A stretch of 64,000 nt of DNA from positions 806,001 to 870,000 of the forward strand of contig NW_026515544.1 of assembly GCF_014898815.1 (NCBI RefSeq), read 5' to 3'. The notes under the pieces were generated by a model. The model worked only from the letters and a program-made list of their open reading frames with translations. It had not been told where the DNA came from and did not search any database. A program made the translations under genes and the position numbers. The number at the start of each line of letters is the position of its first letter. Position 1 is the first letter of the stretch. Source of the DNA: Panonychus citri. Its lineage: Eukaryota; Arthropoda; Arachnida; Trombidiformes; Tetranychidae. Below, one piece after another: positions 1-12,875 of the stretch.

Positions 1-36
1 TGCTTAGTTTTTTTGTAAATTTTTTTCATTCATCTT

Positions 37-62
37 CATCATCATCATCATCATCATCATCA
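37..62. repeat. (CAT)n microsatellite
   Basis: Uninterrupted CAT trinucleotide units. CAT/ATG and GAT/ATC runs recur throughout the window, including in coding sequence as His-rich tracts. Confidence 0.9.
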
Positions 63-1127
63 GCCTACTCTTCACCATCGACATCATCTTGATTCTGTTT
101 CTCTCAAGTATAATTAAATTTAAATGGGAACAGACAATTTAGACTAAAATAAATCAGTCTTGTTTCCACTTTTTTTCACCATCATCATCATTATTTGCAA
201 TGTTAAACAATAATTTTGCATTTAAATCATCACTCAATTGGTAAACCCTATTTGTAGGTGAATAATGTAAAAGTAAAAAATAATGTTGGTAATCAAAATC
301 TTCCTCATCATATTATTCACAATCAAATTACCTGGAATCATATGAAAACAACATAGTTCAAAACGTAATATGAAACATTACCTACAGTTGATGAACTTTC
401 AATTGATTCAATACTTTTTTTCGCTTCGAATTATAATATTTGATATAATCCGATAATTCAATTCAAATCTATTTTATCAATGACAAAAAAGTTAATACTC
501 TCACTCTATTTACATAAAAGGTGATATAATTATTAATTGATTGCATGTAATTGATTTCAAGCTAAATTCATGACAAAACAAAGAGAGTAAATAAATGATT
601 AATCAATTGATTATACACAAATCAAGTACAAACAAATATAATTTGTAACTACAATCTAAATGTTATATGTTGTGGTTTGGTATTTTTTCATTATTTCATG
701 AAATCTATTCAGTTTGCTTACCCTGAATATCACAATTTGGGTGCTATTGTCTCTCTATTATCCCTGCAAGGTAATCAAACTAATGGTTACTCATTTTCAA
801 CTGATATTATCTTATATATGAATAGAAGAAGCAAAAAAAAATAAAGAAAACTTTTTCTCTGGTTTATTTCAAGAAACAGATAATAAAGTAATCAACCTAA
901 TCAAGAGTTAATTTGAGAGACACAAAGATGATTACAATTGTATTATTAATATAATACATGGAATGAGAAATATAATGAAAATCTTATTTTCAATAGGAGA
1001 CAATTGGATTGATGATGTAATGTTGATTGAAATTATTTAATGGAGCGAAATGATGATTGTGGAAAACAATTATCTTTTTTGCCTTATTATTAAATTAAAA
1101 AGATCAGTCGTCAGAATAAGATAGTTG

Positions 1128-1130
<3 letters not shown>

Positions 1131-1173
<43 letters not shown>
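1131..1173. repeat. (AG)n microsatellite
   Basis: About 21 perfect AG units. Antisense frames through it give an artificial Ser-Leu repeat. Confidence 0.95.
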
Positions 1174-1176
<3 letters not shown>

Positions 1177-1646
1177 GGTCTAAAAAGGATCATCATCATC
1201 TTTACAGGATGAGGATGAGAAATTTCATCTTCAATTTGGTGTGTGTACTGGAACAGATGAATTAGGTGAAGAGAAAGATTAAAAGCGGAAGTTATTTGCT
1301 CGAACAAAAAGAAAAGGTAAAGAGGTTACCAAAATTGAAACTGATAATGATGAGAGGATGAGGATGATATTGATGTAAGATGAGCCTGATAATGAAAGTT
1401 TATCATCTTGTTATGCTGATTATAATAGTTAAGGAGGAAAGAGAATGATGAGAATGCTCAAGATTGGATGAGGATGAAAAAAAAGATGAGGAAGATGAAG
1501 AAGATGAAGCCAAAAGACAAAATTATGAAGCGGAAAACCTAATTTACTTGTTAACTTTTAATACAATTCAGACTTGGCTTATGTTTTCCTACTATTAACA
1601 TGTAAAAATGTAGCATTTTCATTGAGATATATAATATCATTTGAAA

Positions 1647-1650
<4 letters not shown>

Positions 1651-1680
<30 letters not shown>
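1651..1680. repeat. (TC)n microsatellite
   Basis: About 15 perfect TC units in the same non-coding flank, opposite in orientation to the AG tract at 1131. Confidence 0.95.
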
Positions 1681-1683
<3 letters not shown>

Positions 1684-3329
1684 TTTTTCATTACGAAGAT
1701 GATGAAATAATATGATAACGATAAAAGATTCCGAAGATTCTGAAGAGATGTACAGAAAAAGATGAATTTTTTTTCAAGACAAATTCAAGTATCATATAAG
1801 GTGAAGAGAGGATGAAGATAAAAATAAGGACGAAAGAGAAGGAAAAAAAGATAAAAAGGGAGAATAGAATAACAATAATAGTAATGATGACGATCATGAT
1901 GATTATGAAAGAGAGAAAGTAGATATTTCGATATTAAATTCAGTTTCATCATGTCTGTATCATGGTAACATGATAAACACAAAGAAGAAAAAAAAATGTA
2001 ATCTCAGAAAGATGATTCGAACTCATATATTTGAGAAGCTGAAGACACACCTAATTCAGTGTTTTGTTTCCTTAATGTCAATTCAACAGTTACAACATGA
2101 TAACAATGATGATAATCATGATGAAGATAATGAGAAGATGTTGAAAAAGTCTCAAGAAAATGTTAAGAATCTAAACAAGAAAAAAATAATTACTTTGATG
2201 AGAGTAACAAGTTAACAAGTAATCAAAGGATAACCAATCAATTTTTCACAGGTATTATCAACTTAAATTGATCATCATATTGATTAACTTAATGATCAGG
2301 GTGATCGTCATCAATAGTCATATGTTGACGAAGATGATATCAACAATTATCACGAGTTAATTGAGATTCAAAGTAATTATCAGTTTAATGCAATTTACGT
2401 ATCTCTTTCTTAAAGGTTATCTGGTGATGTAAATAATATTATCTCATTGATAAAAGTTTAATTGTTATTAATCGTTAATCGATGTTGATTTGTGATCATT
2501 ATTGGTGATTAGCTTTTGATTGAAGTGTGAAAATGAAAAAATATTAAAATATCATTTTGTTGATAGTAATCAATTCAATCGGTTGAATTTATAACCTTGT
2601 CAATCACACATAGGTGATTATTAGATGATTGTCTTGATTATCACAGAATCAACTGATTACAATCAACCTTGTGTATTGATTAACAGTGGAAGAATTGTTT
2701 TAACAATTTAATCGTAATCATCATCAGAACAATTTATCGATTTGATAGTCAGAAAAAAAGTTCAACTAAGAAAACAATGATTCGTGGGGATACAATTGCT
2801 TTCGAGTTGAAATTTTGTTAATTGTTGCGAGTTTTTTGTTTTTGTTGTAAACTTCAATAACAAGGAATAATATAATTTAACCCCAATTGTTGCAATTAAA
2901 ATAAAACTACTACAATTTAATTACTTCATTTTTCAATAACCATGATCAATGAGAAATTATAATTTATAGTTTTCAACAATATTTCAATTGTTTTATTATT
3001 TAGAGCAATGGAAAGTGATTTACTAATATTATATTTCTAATTGTGATTCAGTTTTTTTTTAATTAATTGCAAAAAAACTGTAAATTGTTCAATCTAATAA
3101 TAGTTGATTGTTATCGAATTTCAAAGAAAAGGTCAACTCTTAATGATATACAACCTCTCCTTTTAATATTCATTGATATTGCAAAGAAAACTACATAAAC
3201 TTATAATTCAGATTAACGATTAATGGTTTTTATGGTTAATTAATGGATAAGATGATTTGACTGGTTTGATGTACGATGATAATGATGAGGGTGGTTAATT
3301 AATGGTAATTGGGGTTTTTGTTTGATTGA

Positions 3330-6317
3330 TTAACTTACAGTATCGACAATTGATTGAGATGGATATGAAGGTGTAATTGTTGATGATGATGTTGAATAAC
3401 CAGGCGGCAGTGCTGAAAAAGAGTGAGGTAAACAGGTTACTTTGTCAATTGATTGTTCGTAATTCATTAATTGTTCAACAACCCGAGGTAGCCCACTATA
3501 AGTACTGAATAAAGAGTTATCAGATAATCCACCATCATCACCAGCATCATGATCGATTCCACCTTCACCAATATAAGTACAATCCGTTTGAGTGATAGGC
3601 TCTGGAACAGAAATGTAAGGCAGTGGAGGTTGTGTGGTTGTTGTTGTTGTGGCTGATTGTTGTTTCAATGATGAATGACGATGATGTGGATGGTGATGAT
3701 GATGATGATGAGGATGATGGTGGTGGTGATGATGGTGACGAGAATGACGAGAATGGTGATGATGATGAGAATGAGAATGAGATGAAGATGAGCAATTAGT
3801 TGTTTGTTTGGTTGGTGTTGATGATGATAATTGATGAGATTGAAAAACTTTTGCTGGTGAAAAATTGGAAGATAAAGATTTTGCTGCTGTTGTTGTTATT
3901 GTTGTTAAAGATGAAGTTGATGATGATGTTGTTGACAGTAAAGTTGATCCTAATTTTGGATCAGTCATTGATATTATCGGAAGTGAACATCGTTTCTCTG
4001 AGGGTGGACTTGGTGTTCCGCATCCATTTGGACCGATACATTGTTTCTTACCAATATGCATCCTTTCACCATCATCATAATCGTCATCTTGATTACCATG
4101 ATTATTATCGTCACCACGGTAATGATGATGTTGATTAAAATGATCATCTGATTGATCAACACTATCATCAGTTGAATATTTTCTGTGTCCCTCTGGTCTG
4201 GGTCTGCCTGAAGAGGACGAAGAGGGTGATGACGTTGATGAAGATGATACTTTATCTTCCAAGCAAAATCCTTTGGGTATTTCTTTTAATTCATCTAATG
4301 ATATCTCTTCAATTAACATTATATCATCAAGACTTTTTGATATATCTTTTGCTTTTCTTTTCTTCTCATTCATTGTTTCATATGAGTGTCTCCTTTTTAC
4401 ATTAACCTTTTCCAAGCTATTCGTCCATTGGGAATCGTTGAATTTAAGGTTAAACATCATGCGACGGGAAAGTTTCGAGCACAAAAACTGGTCCCATAAT
4501 TGAAATAATGGTGAGACAATGTTCCGATAGAAATCTGTAAATAATTAGCGAAACAATTAAGAAAGAAAAGTGTCAATTAATTTGAGAATTGGGAGCATTA
4601 CCATAGAAACTCATGATGATTAGAGAAAGTGAGAGGAGGAAAAAAAAGGAAGAAGAAAAATATTATTGTGCTATTTTCTGTAACTCTATTTCACCCTAAA
4701 TTCTTGTTCAATTCGTGATAAAGATAACTCGAGGTCATTGAGAAAGGTTAGATGTTAACATTACAGAATATCATAAATCATCATGAAGATAAGTCATCAA
4801 GTGACATTTTACTTTTTACATCATTCTCAGTGTGAACTTTATATATGAATTTATCATTGGTGGTTGTGGTGATGGTGAAGGATAATGATGGTGAACAAAA
4901 TTTATCCTCTTTTTTATGTTCCAAAGTTTTTCTCAAACTTCAGTTCTCAGAATCTTGAATAATCTTATCCGATTTTTAAGAGACAAACTTTTTGTTTCTT
5001 GCTGTGAGATACAAAACGTTTCATGATAATAGCATTATAACAGTGACAATAAGAGGATGATAATCAAAAAAATGGTCTGTTAATCAGATGATCATAATGA
5101 TTGATTATCTAATTGTAGTTGTATTGGTTGGAAAAATTAATCGACTTAGGAACTGAATCTATTCAATTGACCTTATTGGCTAAAGCATAAGCTAAATGTT
5201 GACCAAGTTTAATGAAGATAATAACCTTAAACTGAGTAATATATTTATTACTCATTTCCAGCATCTATTTCAATTAAAATTAATTGCTTACGATTGCATT
5301 CCAATCATTGTTCAATATGATATATTAAAATGTCCATAATGATCAATGGTTGTGATAATATAATAATAATCAACCATTAAACTGTGGTAATTGATTACAA
5401 TTATCAATGTTTATGTAATCAAAATAAAAAAAGGTTTTCAAATTGATTGATATCAAAAAGGGAAACGATTTGATGTTAATTAAACTACAGTTTCCAATTG
5501 AATTAATTAATTCAGTGTGTTTTTTGTTTCTAGGTTAATCCGGTTAACTTGACATTCACTTGAAAGTTAATTATCCATCTATTTGCATAAGACAAAAGCC
5601 TCAACATGGGATAGACAAGTTTAATTTACTGCAATTAAGATGATTGAACGTAAAGAAATAAAATAAAAACAGTCAGCGGAAAAAAAGTTATGAAAAAAAA
5701 AACGTTAATTACTAAATGTAATTACAATTTGCATAAATATGAATAAGTTTCATTGATTGTGAAATTGGCAAAAAATTAGATCAGCTGTTTATTTTACATG
5801 AAACTGTTTATTGAGGTTTTTGCATTATCATGTTGGTTGAAAGATGAAATCTTTTCATGATGATATTTATTAATATAATTATTATTATCTAATGAAAATA
5901 TGATCATCTTGATGATGAAAGTGATTAGACTTTAGATACACAAAATGATAACTATTGTTTTATCAACAAAGGTTCATTAGGTTGATTAAGACAAAAAGCT
6001 AATTCAATTTACTATTTAAATGATCGCTGTAATGTAAAAAAAAAAGAATCTATTTACGATAAAAGGATCATTAATTGTCTTCTTCTTCTCGCAACTAATT
6101 AAACAAATTAATTCTTTCATAAAGAATTAATCTTGATAATCTATCGTGAGGGTTGAAATTTATACAGTCAAAAATAATGATAAAACGTATCATCATAATC
6201 TTCATCATCCGTTGACAATGATAATCACTATTACATGTACATGTATATGGATAATAATTTATCACATGAAGGAAACTCGGATGCTCAAAATTTAATTATA
6301 AATGTAAATATTAATTC

Positions 6318-6365
<48 letters not shown>

Positions 6366-9300
6366 AAATATGACACTCGAATTGCATATTTAACTAAATT
6401 ATCTATTATAATGAATGTAAATTTTTCTTCTTCTATTTCGATTAAATGATATTTTGAATATTTGACTTAAAGATTTAGGATGATACAATGTAATTAGTAT
6501 GACCGGAAAAGGAAATGATGAGAAGGTAATTATTATTATTAGAAAAATGGATTTACCTATTTGTATACGTGCTACTGATGCAGTTCGTCGGTCAAAAATG
6601 GGTGTAACCTGCATGTTCAATTGTTTCTCGTAATCCCCTTGACGATAGAATTCATCACAAATTTGGGCTGTCCACTTTTTCGACAACACCCAAGGTCTAC
6701 AGGGATTTCCAAGGTCAGCACATTTAAGTGCAATTTGCATGACAAATAAACGATCAGTTGGTGTGGCCATTGAGATGGTTGCAGACTCGAGGGATTCACG
6801 AAAACGTTTCAAATAGTTGGTCTGTTGGGTTACATCGGTGGCCAAGATTAAACTTCTTAATAAAAACTGGACTGTTGACCATTGGTCACTATTAAAATGA
6901 CTAAAGATTCCAGATTCTTTTAAACATGATATTGCGAACCTCCAATGATGCGATTCCAGGACAGAAGATTCTGAATCCATCAATTGAGATGAAAGAAAAA
7001 AAAAGCAATTAATTCAAATGAAATGGAAGCAATTTTAATTAGATCTAAATTATTAATACGTAATTTAGATAATAATCATTTTTTGACACAAGTTTGGGAA
7101 AATTTTGATCCTAGTTAATTAAGTTTAATCCCTTTATCATTAGTATTATTAGTTCGATACCTTTCATGATGATAAAAAGAATTTTCTATAATACCTTTAT
7201 ATTAATGGTTCAATAGTCAATACCCTGAGGGGAAATTATGTAAATGTCACAAGGAAAATATTGTTGAGCAAAAACATTGATTGAAATTTTCGAGTTGATT
7301 AGAATATAAAACAATAGGTTAATCGACTGTGACGACGAAAGGTTCAATCTTTTTCTCGTAACTAAAAGGTTCATTGTGAAGCTACAAAGAGAGTGTAAAA
7401 CAGATCAATCAATTTAAATGGAATTTAATTGTTGACGAAATGACAAATTTTACGAAATTCTGTGAACTTATAAAGTCTAAATTCATTCAAATAGTGATCG
7501 GTTTAAGGGATCAGTCGATTAGGGAGGAAGAAAAAAATTCGAGGGAAAGATATTTTTTTCAGGAACTGATGTTTATTTCATTGATGACGAAAACTTAACC
7601 ATCCATTTACATAGGAAAACCTTTTTTGTCAAAGGAGGAAAATGTAATGATTGCCTCTAACTGCCTGAGGGTTTTATTAACCGTCAGCCGGTCCCTTTTT
7701 TTATGCCTCATAACATAATCGATAAGTATGTTACTGAGGTCAGAAGGAGGAAGATGATGAAGAGAGACGAAAGAAAGTCACAGGAAATGAAAGAATAATA
7801 AAAGTATAGAAGATAAGGAAGGATGAGAGAACTAAAAACGATGATAAGGAGAGAGAGAGAGGAAGGTGAAGAAAAACTTGGAAGGTAAGAAAAGGGAATG
7901 GGAGTAAAACAGGGAGGGAGAAGTTAGAGGATGAGAATGAAATAATGACGATGAGAAAAGAGAGCGAAAAAAAGGTTAGAATGAGATTCCAGGTAACATA
8001 ATGCTGAAGAATAGTCTGAATTCTGGAAAAAGAGGCAACAGAAAAAAAAGCAAACAGATATTTACGTCATAGATTCTGCGTTCCATGGCCTAAATCTACA
8101 AGACTCAAGTATTTTCTCTTACGTTGCTTCATCATCATCAACATCACTATGAAGAGCAACATACATAGCAAGAAAAAAGGAGAGAGGGAGAAAAGAGAGT
8201 GACTGAAACTGGGTCAAAATAATATCAAAAGTAAAATACCAAAGGAATATAATAATAATGATAATGTCAATGGATTTTTTTTCATCTGTATTCCAGTTTA
8301 ACGATGAGAAAAAGTAACTCAATTTTGTACTGACTCACAATCGGTCTCTCTCTCTCTTTCATGATATGAACTAGGATAAATGTGTATTAATGATGATAAT
8401 CATGGCGGATGAAGATGATACTGATGACGATGGTGACTTACATTGTAAAGCGATGCTAGATGACTTTTAGTTGCAATAAGAAAATGTTGATTTACTCCTG
8501 GATGGTCAAGATCATGAGTCACTGCTGCGAGTAGTGAGCACATCTTTTCCATGGGTGTTAAATATTGGCCAATCTTTTCCTCCTCAATGAAACAATGCAT
8601 AGCTTGGGTTACATCAGCTGCATGAATTGAATTATGATAAGGATTGGTATCATGGTAACCATTTTCAAAGAGACCTACAGGAAAAAAATGAAACAAAAAC
8701 AAGAGTCTCATCAACAACAAAAAAAAAGGAACCAGGAAATAATGATAATGATGAAAGTAAATGAATCATAACATTAATGTACACAAAAGAGATGAGGATG
8801 ACAAAGGGATGAAAGAAAGCAAAATTTACATGAAATGAGAATCTAGGATGAAGATGATAAGAATGATTAAAATGAGGATGATAAATGGCAATGATATTGA
8901 TGGAGAGAGGAAAAAACTACCTGATCTACATCATCATGTCTACTTTTCATCCTCCTACTCTGTCATCCTAATTGGATGGGTTAACATAAATCACGGGGTA
9001 TATAAAGTGAATACTCGTTTTTTTTAACATTATTATTATCATTTTGTTGTTAAACAAGAATAATAATGATCAAGATAACAATAACAATAACAATTAGATC
9101 AATTGGGTTGGAAAATCAATGGAATCAAAGTATATGCAAATTTTTTTATTGACCTAATTGTTAATAGTAAGTAGAGTGTTGTGAGAAAAGTGAAAGAAAC
9201 AGGTAGACATCATGAATCAATTTTTTGCTTAATTAACTACGCAAATTAGTTATTGTTGTTGGTCAAAAATTTATCATATTCTTTCATTATTATTACGTGA

Positions 9301-10390
9301 TAAATTGTTGACAATCAGGTAATCATAAATTGAGAGAGAGAGAGAGAGGAGACATCAAACTGGTTAAAAAGTTGATATTGACCTAATTTAGTTATTGGTG
9401 AATAGATATTTTCAATTCAATTGAAATTGATTCAATCATTTGACTTTCTATCATTCATATTGATCATATTATAATTAACATGAAGGTTTAAATGTTAATT
9501 TGATCCGTTTTAATGTTATATTGTTAAAAACAAAATCATCATTCACATCCTCATCTTTTTTTTATATATAAATGATAACTCATTTATTTTATTATCTATT
9601 CTATTGTTTAATATCATGTATTTACAATTTAATCTCAATGCAATCAGCTTATCTCAACATTAAGAGAAACAAGAGAGAAAAAAAAGTTTAATTAATTATT
9701 TAGATTGTTATTAAGCTTAAATAAGTGTAAATGTAGTCTCATTAGATGAGATAAACAAGTGAAACAACATTGAGAATGATAATCAGTTTAACAATTTAAC
9801 ATCAATACAGAGACACAGAGAGAATCATGTTAATCATGAAAATAATTGAGCAAACATTTTCTACCATTGTTAATATTAAGATTATCATTAAGAATGTTAA
9901 AGTAACAACACAATATAACGGTAATCGTGATTATCATTGATTGTTATTATTTATAAGCAATTTATATGTAAATAAATGATAAAACTTACGTAAGCATTTC
10001 CATACATTGATGATCTCTAATTTAAATTCCTGGATGAAGTTGTATTTATTGAAAAGGTGGAAAAGGAGGGCTGATAGTGAATGACCACCGGTCAATGTAT
10101 CCAAAGTGAATGAATTAAAGCTCCATTTAGATGCACTGGCAAGAAAACGATCAGTGACCCCATGGTAACTGTAATCAAGTAGGACAATTGGATCAATGTG
10201 AATTCTTGTTGTTTTGGTTGTTGTTTTTCATTTGTTGAGGTGATGATTTGGTTTGATCGCTTTGATCCGGAAGTAATTGTTGCTCTTCATTTGGTTGTTG
10301 TTGTTGTTGTTGTTGTTGCTGGTCGATTTTAGGTAATTTCTCTTGGAAACGTTTTCGATTAAATTTCATACAGGTTGTAAAAGGTATCAT
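3330..10390 (-). CDS. PDE7: PDE7-type 3',5'-cyclic nucleotide phosphodiesterase, 5 exons
   Basis: Hydrolyses cyclic nucleotides; PDE7 enzymes are cAMP-specific. Exons (minus strand): about 9990-10390, 8442-8674, 6557-6970 and 3330-4534. The catalytic domain is clear: HNSIHAADVTQ and HDLDHPGVNQ carry metal-binding His/Asp, ALKCADLGNP carries the later Asp, and RIQI carries the purine-contacting Gln. The next residue, normally Gly, appears to be Asp across the 6557/4534 splice. LESHHWRF and ILATDV are typical of PDE7. The N-terminus has a poly-Gln tract. The long C-terminus is low-complexity, with a His-rich stretch encoded near 3690-3800. Oddities: the poly-Gln frame and the conserved frame starting IHIDPIVLLDYSYHGV differ by one base near 10224-10228, and the exon phase between 8442 and 6970 is also off by one. 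The last codons (ACT GTA AGT TAA) contain a perfect splice donor, so the tail may continue in another isoform. Confidence 0.88.
6321..6362. repeat. (TC)n microsatellite in PDE7 intron
   Basis: About 21 perfect TC units, inside the last intron of the PDE7-type gene. The 4535-6556 intron and the 6971-8441 and 8675-9989 introns otherwise show no recognisable element. Confidence 0.95.
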
Positions 10391-10922
10391 GTTGATTTAA
10401 TTGAGTCTTGTGTTGTTTTCAACACAAACAAACACAGAACTAAATCTTTTCCTGTCAACTCTCAAGTTCGCATCAAAAAGAGTTAAGATGTCGCCACATT
10501 CGCGAAAAGAATAACAGAGAGAGAGAAACAAGTGACATCTGTTGACCTTTTTAACGATTAATTTAAATTCTATTTTTATTTTTAATTGTTTTCATTTTAA
10601 ATTGTTTGATTATCTTTGGTAATTGGTATGGTTTGAATATTCAATGTTCTCTCATTCTCTGATTTATTGGTAATTGTTTTTCTCCTCATCACTCAACTGT
10701 CATTTGTTTTGTTCTTGTTTACCAAAAGGAAGCCATTGGTTGGATTGTCAATCAATTATCAACAATAATCATCAATAAATGTCAATCAACCAGTTAAAAG
10801 GTAAATTTAGCAAAAGAAACAAAGTGTTTACATTTTGATTATTAGAAAATTTATTCTTAGATAATCATGGAAATGTTATGATTGTCGTTTTTTTCTCTTG
10901 TTCATCCTTGATTCCTTTTTTT

Positions 10923-12182
10923 TCATTTTAAAGGTTTAAGAACGTTAACCTTTTCAAGCCAGTAAACATGATCAGAGATGAAATAATTTTTCTTTTTCAT
11001 TATCATTTTCTTTTCTCTTCTAAATGATCTACAAAGTTTAATTCCTTTTGAAAGACGCTCTGAGATGGAAACACCGAACCAAATTCCCAGTATACTTCCC
11101 ACAAATATTATATAATCTGAAACAGGAAAAGCTGGATAAGTTTTATAGTAAACCGTTGGATCTAATGGAGCTTCAAGATAAATGTATCCGCCATCGTAGA
11201 CAAATTTTTCTTGGTTAACGTTACCCTCCGTTTCGTAAACTATGGTTTCACATTCTGGCCTGTCGATAACATTAGCACATTGAGTCATTTCCTCGTTTTT
11301 ATTACTAAAGGTCAAGTGGCCTGGATATTTTTGATACTCGACGAGAACGTTATTCGGTATATAAGGATCTGTTTTCCTTTTAGTTGATCGAGTTAAAATA
11401 CATTTCCAAAGAGCTGAGGGTTTATTGTAATTTTGACATGATGTTTCATAAGGCCATCTTAATGAGTCGGAAACGGTTTTCTTATAACGAACTGTGGTCA
11501 TGACAATAGTTCCAGTTTCTTGGATTACCATGAAATAGCGATTCTGACTAATCTCACATGGAGATTTAGGTGAAGTAAATCGGATCCCAAAATAGGAACC
11601 CAGAGAATGTACCAGGATAGCGAAATGATTTCCATTTATCAAGTATTTTCTCGCATCGATTGTGAATGGATTTGATTGATTTTGACATGCGATTCTTAAG
11701 TAAATTGCAGTTGATGTGAAAAATTGGTCAACTTTACATCTTTTCTCAACTATAAGTTCAGAGCCAGTTTCTGTCAATATGAGTCCATTGATCATTTTAT
11801 CCATACCCTTGGTGAGATATTCAATATCTTCAACTGTCAATATATTGGCCAAATGATTAGAGATAATAACTGGAGCTTCAGATAATTGTGGACATTTCTC
11901 GTTCAGATTATCTGCCGTTATAATTATACTTTGATTAAATTGCAGGAATCGACATAAAGATATCACTTGATATGGATGACGTTTAAATAACTCGGTCATA
12001 TTGATCGCTATGGCCATTGGAATCATGATATCGATTGCTGGAAGTTCAACTCTTGGAGGATAATCGAAAGCAACCTCATTTCTAACTCGAAAATTGATAA
12101 ATTGATGACTCACAGAATAGAGTTGAATGAGACACCCGATCGAGCAAAAAGTCCAAATCAAATTGGAATCATGAATTTTCAT
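10923..12182 (-). CDS. DEG/ENaC-like cation channel subunit, intron-free reading frame
   Basis: A single reading frame of about 419 residues starting at ATG 12182; the upstream in-frame TTG is not needed. An N-terminal hydrophobic segment (LIWTFCSIGCLIQLYSVS) is followed by a long Cys-containing extracellular region with WPYETSCQNY, which resembles the YxTxCxxY element of DEG/ENaC channels. Near the C-terminus is a second membrane segment, YIIFVGSILGIWFGVSISER, matching the pore-helix GxWxGxS pattern. Family members form trimeric sodium-permeable channels gated by peptides, protons or mechanical force. The long cytoplasmic N-terminus of typical members is absent. A second member lies at 45483-46688. 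Family assignment is fairly secure from the TM2 motif; ligand and ion selectivity cannot be read. Confidence 0.72.
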   Translation of the reverse strand: MKIHDSNLIWTFCSIGCLIQLYSVSHQFINFRVRNEVAFDYPPRVELPAIDIMIPMAIAINMTELFKRHPYQVISLCRFLQFNQSIIITADNLNEKCPQLSEAPVIISNHLANILTVEDIEYLTKGMDKMINGLILTETGSELIVEKRCKVDQFFTSTAIYLRIACQNQSNPFTIDARKYLINGNHFAILVHSLGSYFGIRFTSPKSPCEISQNRYFMVIQETGTIVMTTVRYKKTVSDSLRWPYETSCQNYNKPSALWKCILTRSTKRKTDPYIPNNVLVEYQKYPGHLTFSNKNEEMTQCANVIDRPECETIVYETEGNVNQEKFVYDGGYIYLEAPLDPTVYYKTYPAFPVSDYIIFVGSILGIWFGVSISERLSKGIKLCRSFRREKKMIMKKKNYFISDHVYWLEKVNVLKPLK

Positions 12183-12875
12183 GGCAATCAATGAATGACA
12201 TTGAAACTTTATCCCAACTCTACAATTCTAGGTTACATTTATCCGAAACTGTAACAGTTTCTAGTGTTCCCAAATCGGATCATTAAATGACCGAGAAAAT
12301 TTTCATCCTCATTTTTCAATAATTTTGTTAAATTTATTCGAATCAATTGTGACATTTGTCAGAATTGATGAGCTATCATGGCAGAAAAACACATTTAATA
12401 ATAAATCTGATGATCAATCGATAAAATGAGAATTATTGAGAAATAATTAGCAAATGGTTCCTACGATTGAACCGATCAATACAAGGGAATTGTTTTCTAC
12501 TTAGTAATTAAATCATTCGATATTTTCATATTTTACTCGATCCAAATTATTTTATCTTCGATTCAGAATTGATTTTATAAATTGTTCGGAAATTTCAATT
12601 TTATTCCTTTAAAATGATATAATAATTGTAATTATATAATAATAATCGATCAGAACTATGAAAAAATTTTTACACGATTTAGGCAGTTAATTAAATTGTG
12701 TATAAAAAAGTGGAAATCCAATTGAATTTCAAGGAGATCCAAACATGATTTGTGTCCCATCAATTTGTTTCAGCGGCAAGAACGAGAGAGATGAGTAAGA
12801 AACAGTTTAATTAATTTTACCACTAATTCTGAATGAGTAGATTTTGATTCTAATTTTTTTTCGTTTGATTAACGC

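Larger units (their letters stand above)
1..3329. other. Non-coding AT-rich flank, no gene seen
   Basis: Reading frames here are short and built from GAT/ATC, GA/TC or poly-A repeats. None resembles a known protein. Several simple repeats are listed separately. This is probably the 3' flank of the PDE7-type gene that ends at 3330. Confidence 0.6.

Noticed and set aside
1104..1307. Antisense frame with Ser-Leu repeats
   Set aside because: Created by the AG microsatellite at 1131-1173.
3565..4405. Several overlapping frames on both strands rich in Asp, Ser, His or Met
   Set aside because: They are other readings of the GATGATG repeats inside the PDE7 C-terminal exon.
3330..4534. Loss of the invariant PDE glutamine
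   Set aside because: I first aligned a later Gln position; the true invariant Gln lies in RIQI at the end of the preceding exon and is present.
6321..6362. CRISPR-like or phased repeat
   Set aside because: Simple TC microsatellite in a eukaryotic intron; no spacers or cas genes.
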